This document shows, piece by piece, positions 8,435-13,058 of a DNA stretch of 20,183 bases (positions are counted from its first letter, which is position 1; the number at the start of each line of letters is the position of its first letter). The notes below the pieces were generated by a model. The model was not told the origin of the DNA, made no database searches, and worked only from the letters and a program-made list of their open reading frames with translations. Source of the stretch: a virus; the IMG/VR virus record IMGVR_UViG_3300032291_000368, positions 1 to 20,183 of that record; one strand, written 5' to 3'. The translations under genes and the position numbers were made by a program.

Positions 8435-8462
8435 GGGAGGGCAATATGCTCTCCCTTTTTTT
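8435..8462 (+). terminator. Strong Rho-independent terminator after the capsid operon
   Basis: A hairpin of nine base pairs pairs GGGAGGGCA (8435-8443, with one G-T wobble) with TGCTCTCCC (8447-8455) around a three-base loop ATA, followed by seven T residues (8456-8462). It ends the head transcript 27 bases beyond the stop of the preceding gene. The T-tract runs straight into the TTTG box of the next promoter. Confidence 0.9.
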
Positions 8463-8490
8463 GTTACATATTTTTACTCTCGCTATTTTG
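8460..8490 (+). promoter_or_regulatory. Bacteroidota-type promoter for the fibre module
   Basis: TTTG at 8460-8463, a 20-nt spacer, and TATTTTG at 8484-8490 resemble the Bacteroidota consensus; the -7 box is one base shorter than TAnnTTTG. The ATG at 8496 begins only five bases after the box, so the transcript would have almost no leader. The box also forms part of the recurrent GCTATTT block. Its place directly after a terminator supports a fresh start of transcription. Confidence 0.6.
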
Positions 8491-8495
8491 TAAAG

Positions 8496-8942
8496 ATGTT
8501 GGTAATTGAAAAAGCGGAATCAAAGAATTGGTATTTAACCCTGACTGAAAAAGTCACGATTGCGAATCCATACTTTCTTTTTGCGTTCACTCACAGAACT
8601 ACCAATGAACAAACGGTTGCAATCCTAACCGACATTTCAACCCACCCTGACAGATACAATGAATTTGCAGTTGTTGAGGGTTCAACATTTACTTTGGATG
8701 CTGGAGAATTTGAATATGTCGTTTATGCTCAAACATCACCAACCAATTTGTCTCCAGCATTGGCAGATGAAGAGGTTGAAAGCGGAATCCTAAAGGTTCA
8801 ATTTGATGTCACACGCACTTCATACGAGGTTACTCTGAATGAGAAAATCTACGAGATAGAACAACCCACACAAATACTATTCTTACTGCTTGAAAATGGG
8901 GATTTTCTTCTTCAAGAAAGCGGTGATAAAATCATACTATAA
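8496..8942 (+). CDS. Fibre-module virion protein, Ig-like/collar
   Basis: A 148-aa, beta-rich protein opening the fibre module. It starts MLVIEKAESKNWYLTLTEKV and contains PYFLFAFTHRTTNEQTVAIL and a Tyr-rich strand (FEYVVYAQTSPTNLSPA). It ends with a repeat-like motif ILFLLLENGDFLLQESGDKI, common at the ends of Bacteroidota phage fibre-associated proteins. Proteins with this first half recur next to tail fibres in such phages, which suggests a small Ig-like or collar subunit, although no biochemical role is known to me. Its stop overlaps the fibre start (TAATG at 8940-8944), which implies coupled translation. No signal peptide or membrane segment is present. The start is fixed by the promoter and GCTATTT block immediately upstream. 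Confidence 0.7.
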   Translation: MLVIEKAESKNWYLTLTEKVTIANPYFLFAFTHRTTNEQTVAILTDISTHPDRYNEFAVVEGSTFTLDAGEFEYVVYAQTSPTNLSPALADEEVESGILKVQFDVTRTSYEVTLNEKIYEIEQPTQILFLLLENGDFLLQESGDKIIL

Positions 8943-10042
8943 TGGCAGATCAAAAGATATCCCAATTAACCACCATCGTCACCGTTGATACGGCATCGGA
9001 TTTGTTTCCCATTGTTGATACATCGGCAGCGGAGACAAAAAAAATCACCCCATCAGCGTTGAAAACTGCATTGGCGTTGAACAATGTAGACAACACAAGC
9101 GATGCAAACAAGCCAATCAGTTCAGCCACACAGACGGCATTGGATGCGAAACAAGCAACCCTTGTAAGCGGTACGAATATAAAGACCGTAAACAACACAA
9201 GTTTGTTAGGTAGCGGTAACATTTCAATTTCATCGGCAGTTGCTTGGGGTGGGGTTACTGGCACTTTGTCAAATCAAACAGACTTGCAAACTGCATTGGA
9301 TGGCAAGGTTGATGAGAATACCGCAATTACTGGAGCAACCAAAACAAAAATCACCTACGATGCCAAAGGTTTGGTAACTGCTGGAGCAGATGCAACCACA
9401 GCAGACATCGCAGATTCAAGCAATAAACGCTATGTAACCGATGCCAATTTAACGGTGATCCAAAATACAAGCGGAACAAACACGGGCGACAATGCGGTAA
9501 ATAGTTTGTATTCGGGATTGGCTACAAGCAAACAGGATACTTTAGTTTCGGGTACAAACATAAAGACCATCAATAGCACTTCCCTTTTGGGTAGTGGTAA
9601 TATCAGCGTAGCACCAGCGACAGGAATTGATGCAACTGCAATCGCTGATGGCACAGTTACAAGCACAGAATTTCAATACATCAATTCGCTAACAAGCAAT
9701 GCACAAACGCAGATTGATGCAAAGACAAACAAACTGATTACCACCAACCGACAAACCGCATCTTATACTTTGGTTTTGAGTGATGCGGACAAATTGGTTG
9801 AGATGAATGTAGGCAGTGCAAACAATCTTACAGTCCCTTTGAATAGTTCTGTAGCGTTCAGCACAGGCACACAGATTCTTTTGGCACAATACGGAGCAGG
9901 ACAAACTACGGTTGTGGCAACGAGTGGGGTAACAATCCGAAGCAACGGGGCAAAGTTGAAATTGAACGCACAATATAGCGGTGCAACTTTGGTGAAGATT
10001 GCGGAAAATGAGTGGTATTTATTTGGAGATATAGCGTCATAA
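8942..10042 (+). CDS. Tail fibre protein with duplicated shaft module
   Basis: A 366-aa protein with the low-complexity Thr/Ser/Asn/Ala composition of trimeric fibres. Residues 1-45 (MADQKISQLTTIVTVDTASD ... DLFPIVD) match the common N-terminal attachment style of phage fibres. A module occurs twice, at about residues 70-96 and 197-223 (KQATLVSGTNIKTVNNTSLL against KQDTLVSGTNIKTINSTSLL). It contains TSLLGSGNISI, a motif widespread in fibre shafts. A middle segment, AITGATKTKITYDAKGLVTA, is another well-known fibre repeat. The last 95 residues form a beta-rich tip domain beginning RQTASYTLVLSDADK and ending EWYLFGD. The protein presumably contacts the host surface, together with the glycine-rich adhesin encoded next. 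Function is confident; receptor unknown. Confidence 0.88.
   Translation: MADQKISQLTTIVTVDTASDLFPIVDTSAAETKKITPSALKTALALNNVDNTSDANKPISSATQTALDAKQATLVSGTNIKTVNNTSLLGSGNISISSAVAWGGVTGTLSNQTDLQTALDGKVDENTAITGATKTKITYDAKGLVTAGADATTADIADSSNKRYVTDANLTVIQNTSGTNTGDNAVNSLYSGLATSKQDTLVSGTNIKTINSTSLLGSGNISVAPATGIDATAIADGTVTSTEFQYINSLTSNAQTQIDAKTNKLITTNRQTASYTLVLSDADKLVEMNVGSANNLTVPLNSSVAFSTGTQILLAQYGAGQTTVVATSGVTIRSNGAKLKLNAQYSGATLVKIAENEWYLFGDIAS
9149..9610 (+). repeat. Two-copy repeat encoding fibre shaft module
   Basis: The stretches 9149-9229 and 9530-9610 encode nearly identical 27-residue modules, but the DNA copies differ at many third positions. The duplication is therefore old and kept by protein-level selection, rather than a recent DNA duplication. 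Confidence 0.8.
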
Positions 10043-10043
10043 T

Positions 10044-10880
10044 ATGATACTTTCAACACACGGAATTTTAAGTTCAATTAGTGGCATAGTGCCAATTACT
10101 GCAACGGGAGGAACAATCACCTATTCGGGTGGTATGACTATTCACACCTTTACAAGTTCTGGAACATTCACTGTCTTAACCGCACCTGCTGGGGCAACTG
10201 TTGAGGCTTTAGTTGTTGCTGGTGGTGGTGGTGGTGGTGCTTTTTCTGGTGGTGCTGGTGGTGCTGGTGGCTTGATATATAACGCCACAAAATCAATATC
10301 TGTTACTGCTTATACAATTACAATAGGTAGCGGTGGTGTAAAACCAACATCAAATAGTGGAGGAAATACAAATGGTAATAACTCTGTTTTTGACACCTTG
10401 ACGGCTATTGGTGGTGGTCGTGGTGGTGTGCAAGGTTCAGAAAGTGGAAAAGATGGTGGTAGTGGTGGTGGTGCAACTGGAGGCGGAACTGTGAGAGGTC
10501 TTGGTACCGCCGGACAAGGAAATAATGGTGGCGCTGCAGATACTGGCACAACAGGTGCAAGTGGTGGTGGTGGTGCTGGAGCAGTTGGTGCAAATGCAGT
10601 ATCCACTACGGCTGGTGCTGGTGGTGTAGGTCTTGCTTACTCGATTAGTGGAACATCTACTTTTTATGCTGGTGGTGGTGGTGGTAGTTCGAATGTTGGA
10701 GCACTTAAAGGATTAGGCGGAAATGGAGGTGGTGGTAATGGTGAAGGTTTTAACTTAAACCCAGCCGCAACAAGTGGAGCAGCAAACACCGGTGGCGGTG
10801 GTGGTGGTAATTATTTCGCTGGTGCTGGTAATCAAGGGAACGGGGGTTCTGGTATAGTAATAATTTCTTATCCTACATAA
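10044..10880 (+). CDS. Glycine-rich phage adhesin
   Basis: A 278-aa protein with a short N-terminal beta domain (about 1-55, including GMTIHTFTSSGTFTV) followed by long glycine-rich stretches such as VVAGGGGGGAFSGGAGGAGG, interleaved with short polar or aromatic segments. It closes with GSGIVIISYPT, the usual end of this glycine-rich domain family in Bacteroidota phages and bacteria. The layout recalls glycine-rich adhesins such as phage S16 gp38, where polyglycine II helices carry variable loops that bind receptors. I propose that it tips or binds the fibre encoded just upstream; the similarity is of style, not aligned. It begins two bases after the fibre stop. The Gly codons are mostly GGT, in runs that could slip in frame. 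Confidence 0.8.
   Translation: MILSTHGILSSISGIVPITATGGTITYSGGMTIHTFTSSGTFTVLTAPAGATVEALVVAGGGGGGAFSGGAGGAGGLIYNATKSISVTAYTITIGSGGVKPTSNSGGNTNGNNSVFDTLTAIGGGRGGVQGSESGKDGGSGGGATGGGTVRGLGTAGQGNNGGAADTGTTGASGGGGAGAVGANAVSTTAGAGGVGLAYSISGTSTFYAGGGGGSSNVGALKGLGGNGGGGNGEGFNLNPAATSGAANTGGGGGGNYFAGAGNQGNGGSGIVIISYPT
10221..10238 (+). repeat. (GGT)6 tract in adhesin gene; others nearby
   Basis: Six GGT triplets in a row encode glycines at the start of the adhesin's glycine-rich part. A (GGT)5 tract lies at 10671-10685, and shorter runs at 10564-10574 and 10794-10808. Slippage would add or remove whole glycine codons without breaking the frame. Confidence 0.75.
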
Positions 10881-10883
10881 AAT

Positions 10884-11192
10884 ATGCAAGTTGCTAAAAT
10901 TGAAAATAACATAGTTTTAGAAGTAATCGTTGCTGATTCTGTTGAATGGTGTATTGAAACATTTGGCGGTGAATGGGTGCGAACTTACTACAATACACCT
11001 GGTAAAAACTTTGCGGGTTTTGGTTTTATTTATTACCCTGATAAAGACAATTTTTCAAGCCCACAACCCTATCCAAGTTGGACATTGGATGAAAATTGCT
11101 TTTGGCAACCGCCTACGCCATATCCTAATGACGGATGTTTATGGACTTGGGATGAAGAAACTTTAACTTGGATTAATCCAATTTGTAACTGA
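10884..11192 (+). CDS. Tail-fibre-associated protein (putative chaperone)
   Basis: A 102-aa protein rich in Trp, Tyr and Pro. The order KIENNIVLEVIVADSVEWC, then a GGEWVRTYYNTPGKNFAG segment, then YPSWTLDENCFWQPPTPYP and a WTWDEETLTW end, is characteristic of a small protein found beside fibre genes in many marine and Bacteroidota phages. Its role is not established to my knowledge; a fibre assembly factor or a small tip subunit are the usual guesses. It starts three bases after the adhesin stop, and its own stop overlaps the next start (TGATG at 11190-11194). There is no signal peptide or membrane span. The family resemblance is from memory and is fairly clear; the function is inferred from gene order. 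Confidence 0.7.
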   Translation: MQVAKIENNIVLEVIVADSVEWCIETFGGEWVRTYYNTPGKNFAGFGFIYYPDKDNFSSPQPYPSWTLDENCFWQPPTPYPNDGCLWTWDEETLTWINPICN

Positions 11193-11401
11193 TGAAACAC
11201 AGCGAATGGATGAAACCCACAACCGATGAAGTGAGAGAGTTGGAATACACACAACTCGAGCAGAACAACGGAAACGGCAAAGGCAATTTGTCTACAACTG
11301 TTCCCATCAATGGCGGTATGTGGGTTGTTCTATTAGCAGTGATTATATTTGGATTATGGAAGCAATACCGTATATCACGACACTCTACATCGGAATTTTA
11401 A
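11192..11401 (+). CDS. Small single-span membrane protein
   Basis: A 69-aa protein with a hydrophilic N-terminal half (MKHSEWMKPTTDEVRELEYT) and one hydrophobic segment at about 43-57 (MWVVLLAVIIFGLWK), followed by a short basic tail. This suggests one membrane span. It overlaps the preceding stop by one base and contains the start of a shorter overlapping ORF at 11356. It sits at the front of a run of small membrane and coiled-coil proteins that ends in a wall enzyme and a holin-like protein, so a lysis-related role is plausible. No family is recognised. The overlap with the upstream gene supports it being translated. Confidence 0.6.
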   Translation: MKHSEWMKPTTDEVRELEYTQLEQNNGNGKGNLSTTVPINGGMWVVLLAVIIFGLWKQYRISRHSTSEF

Positions 11402-11442
11402 TAGGCTATCAAATACACCGTAAAAAATGCAAAAGCAAATAA
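11356..11442 (+). CDS. Tiny overlapping membrane-peptide ORF
   Basis: ATG 11356 opens a 28-codon frame, MEAIPYITTLYIGILIGYQI followed by a basic end rich in Lys. It overlaps the end of the 69-aa gene and the first 16 bases of the 92-aa gene, and so bridges them in a third frame. The shape (short, one hydrophobic helix, positive tail) is typical of small membrane peptides and fits a holin-like or antiholin-like role in a lysis cassette. It is below normal gene-calling length, and no ribosome-binding site stands out. It fills what would otherwise be a 25-base gap, which slightly favours it. Confidence 0.35.
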   Translation: MEAIPYITTLYIGILIGYQIHRKKCKSK

Positions 11443-11705
11443 AACCCAATGCGCTACCTGTTAGCTTTGAACAATTTAAAAAGAACCCTGTGGCTGCCGT
11501 GGCTTTTTGCATGCTGTTGGCTGTTAGCTATTTGTATATGGACTTGCGTTCGGGCAATCAACAGCAGATTGACGAATGTCGCAAAGAGATGGCAGTACTA
11601 CGAGCAGAGCAGAAACAAGCATATAGGGCTTTGAAGACGGCAGATTCTGCATTGTCTGCAGCCATTACTGAACTACGCATCATTAATTCAATGAAGAAAC
11701 TATGA
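11427..11705 (+). CDS. Membrane-anchored coiled-coil protein, i-spanin-like
   Basis: A 92-aa protein with a short cytoplasmic N-terminus, a membrane span at about 22-38 (AAVAFCMLLAVSYLYMD) and a predicted periplasmic coiled coil (QQQIDECRKEMAVLRAEQKQ, then AYRALKTADSALSAAITELR). This topology is that of inner-membrane spanins, which join with an outer-membrane partner to disrupt the outer membrane at lysis. The gene overlaps the next one by ATGA (11702-11705), and the next gene is also an N-terminally anchored coiled-coil protein, so the two may act as a pair. No lipobox is seen in either. The spanin call is inferred from topology and place; the gene is secure. Confidence 0.6.
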   Translation: MQKQIKPNALPVSFEQFKKNPVAAVAFCMLLAVSYLYMDLRSGNQQQIDECRKEMAVLRAEQKQAYRALKTADSALSAAITELRIINSMKKL

Positions 11706-12145
11706 GATTGTTAATCATTTTTGCATTCGCTTTCATCGGTGGTTATTTGTTCACCGAATCTTGGGCACTTGAACCCAAGCCAGTTAGTGACATTGATGCG
11801 TTGTTGAAGAAGATTCAGCAAAACACACAAGCCGTTGGACAAGCCACTAAACAAGCACACGAGGTGAGTGAGAAATTGGTGGAAGCAAAAGTGGTTGAGA
11901 AAGAGCAATTGAAAGAAGCCGTGGTGAATGCTGAAAAGAAAGCCGAATCCGTGGTTCAACAGATGCAAGTTGTTCAAAACCAAATGGAGGTGTATGCCGT
12001 CAAGATGGTAGGTGCTGGATTGGATACTACCACCACACCAATTGAGTTCAAAGGAGTGATCTATGATGCTTATTTGAACTATCTTTCCGAAGGTGGAAAA
12101 GAAGATTTTGAATACTTTAGGGTTTATCTATGGCAGCCAAAGTAA
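11702..12145 (+). CDS. N-terminally anchored coiled-coil protein
   Basis: A 147-aa protein with a hydrophobic N-terminus (MRLLIIFAFAFIGGYLFTES), acting as a signal anchor or signal peptide, followed by a long coiled coil at about 35-105 rich in Gln, Glu, Lys and Val (for example EKLVEAKVVEKEQLKEAVVN). Its C-terminal tail (FKGVIYDAYLNYLSEGGKED) looks folded. It overlaps the i-spanin-like gene by four bases and the 39-aa basic-protein gene by 16 bases. There is no cysteine in a lipobox, so it is not a classical outer-membrane spanin. It may be the periplasmic partner of the preceding protein or a tail-associated protein. The family is not recognised. Confidence 0.6.
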   Translation: MRLLIIFAFAFIGGYLFTESWALEPKPVSDIDALLKKIQQNTQAVGQATKQAHEVSEKLVEAKVVEKEQLKEAVVNAEKKAESVVQQMQVVQNQMEVYAVKMVGAGLDTTTTPIEFKGVIYDAYLNYLSEGGKEDFEYFRVYLWQPK

Positions 12146-12249
12146 ACATCACATCATTTTGTGTGAAACCAAAAAACAAATTGGGAAGACATACCAAGCA
12201 CAAGAACAAACACAAGAGTTCAAAACCATATAAAGGACAAGGGAAATGA
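12130..12249 (+). CDS. Small Lys/His-rich basic protein (39 aa)
   Basis: ATG 12130 begins MAAKVNITSFCVKPKNKLGR and continues with HTKHKNKHKSSKPYKGQGK to a stop at 12249. Eleven of 39 residues are Lys, three are His and one Arg. Peptides of the pattern GRHTKHxNKxKSxKxYxGQG occur, as I recall, in many Bacteroidota phages just before a lysin gene, so conservation supports a real gene although it is shorter than usual cut-offs. Its stop overlaps the start of the next gene (ATGA at 12246-12249), and GGACAAGGG before that start may serve as a ribosome site. A nucleic-acid-binding or structural role is plausible from charge alone; the function is unknown. Confidence 0.75.
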   Translation: MAAKVNITSFCVKPKNKLGRHTKHKNKHKSSKPYKGQGK

Positions 12250-12821
12250 TAGATAAAATCAAACAAGCGATGAAGGTGAAGAACTACAAGTTCTTTGAAT
12301 CAGGTGATTACAACTTGAACATCATTGGGATTCGCAATTCCGATACTGGAAGCAAAGTGACAAATGTCTTTGATGACTTGTTAACCGTGAGTTACAAAAT
12401 CGGTGATGTGTGGCATTTTAAGAAATGGGCTGCGACAACGGATCCCGGCACAAAGGGAGTGAAGGAATTCCACAATGCACAAGGCGTTGCTCGTTTAGTT
12501 CCCGGACAATATCGTGGTTCACACGCAATCGGTTTGCATCAAGGCAAATACGAAGCGTTAAAACAAGCAAAGCCCGTCAAGGTTTATCGTGATGCTAACA
12601 AGGATATGAACTACGATACCAAGTTGATCACCGAAGGTATCTACGGAATCAACATCCACAAGGCTGGTGCAGATTCAACCTATGTTGAGAACTGGAGTGA
12701 AGGTTGTCAGGTGTTCAAAAAGTCAGCAGATTTTGAGGAGTTTATGGCTTTAGTCAAGAAGGCTGCCACATTGCACGGCAATTCATTCACTTATACACTT
12801 TTAGAAAGCAAAGATTTATGA
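12246..12821 (+). CDS. Cell-wall enzyme (endolysin candidate) with SxGC motif
   Basis: A 191-aa protein. Near its C-terminus it has GIYGINIHKAG (His138) and, about a dozen residues later, NWSEGCQVF (Ser151, Gly153, Cys154). This H...SxGC pattern recalls the catalytic signature of L,D-transpeptidase/YkuD-type domains, in which the Cys is the nucleophile. The enzyme could therefore act on peptidoglycan cross-links. Placement between small membrane proteins and a holin-like gene fits an endolysin. The N-terminal half (about 20-100) is mixed alpha/beta with Trp and Asp. There is no signal peptide, so export would need the holin. It overlaps both neighbours by ATGA. The reaction direction (hydrolysis or transfer) cannot be told from sequence. 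A virion-borne wall enzyme is the alternative. Confidence 0.7.
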   Translation: MIDKIKQAMKVKNYKFFESGDYNLNIIGIRNSDTGSKVTNVFDDLLTVSYKIGDVWHFKKWAATTDPGTKGVKEFHNAQGVARLVPGQYRGSHAIGLHQGKYEALKQAKPVKVYRDANKDMNYDTKLITEGIYGINIHKAGADSTYVENWSEGCQVFKKSADFEEFMALVKKAATLHGNSFTYTLLESKDL

Positions 12822-13042
12822 AAAAACTTTTAGAGATTTTCACGGGTGACAAAGGAGAGATGTCATCAAAACGATTCGTGGGCATTATCGGTGCTTTTGT
12901 TTTGTTTGCTACAATGGCTCATAATTCTCTCAGCCCTGCTGATATCGTACCTTCTCCAGAATTGGTGAGTGCGGTTGAATTCATCGTGATTGCTTGTCTT
13001 GGATTCACATCTATTGACAAGTTCTCAAACAAAAAAGATTGA
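12818..13042 (+). CDS. Holin-like membrane protein
   Basis: A 74-aa protein with two hydrophobic segments, at about 20-36 (FVGIIGAFVLFATMAHN) and 49-63 (LVSAVEFIVIACLGFTS), joined by a loop with Pro and Ser, and a short basic tail (IDKFSNKKD). The N-terminal piece (MKKLLEIFTGDKGEMSSKRF) is typical of short holin-like proteins of Bacteroidota phages. Two spans and a charged tail fit a class II holin, which would release or activate the wall enzyme encoded just upstream. The start overlaps the lysin stop (ATGA). It is the last gene before the GCTATTT block and portal. No experimental basis; the topology is convincing. Confidence 0.7.
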   Translation: MKKLLEIFTGDKGEMSSKRFVGIIGAFVLFATMAHNSLSPADIVPSPELVSAVEFIVIACLGFTSIDKFSNKKD

Positions 13043-13044
13043 TT

Positions 13045-13058
13045 GCTATTTGATAGAG
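13045..13058 (+). promoter_or_regulatory. GCTATTT start-site block before the portal gene
   Basis: GCTATTTGATAGAG stands directly before ATG 13059, almost identical to the block at 5785-5798 and with the same seven-base gap from GCTATTT to the start. A TTTG box is not found at the proper distance upstream, so it is either a partial promoter or a translation signal. It supports 13059 as the true start of the portal rather than the further TTG at 12990. Confidence 0.4.

Noticed and set aside
8950-9264. Minus-strand frames opposite the fibre gene (8950-9264, 9430-9666, 9763-10077)
   Set aside because: Open only because the Thr/Ser/Ala-rich coding strand rarely gives antisense stops; no starts or promoters support them.
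10310-10606. Minus-strand Pro-rich and His-rich frames opposite the adhesin gene (10310-10606 and 10405-10593)
   Set aside because: They are the antisense of GGT glycine runs, which read as Pro or His codons; composition is an artefact and there is no promoter or start signal.
10221-10808. GGT-rich runs considered as a CRISPR array or minisatellite
   Set aside because: There is no regular repeat-spacer structure; the runs are codon repeats within one open gene.
12990-13058. Portal gene starting at the upstream TTG at 12990
   Set aside because: It would overlap the holin-like gene by 53 bases and add 23 residues of no portal character; ATG 13059 follows the recurrent GCTATTT block.
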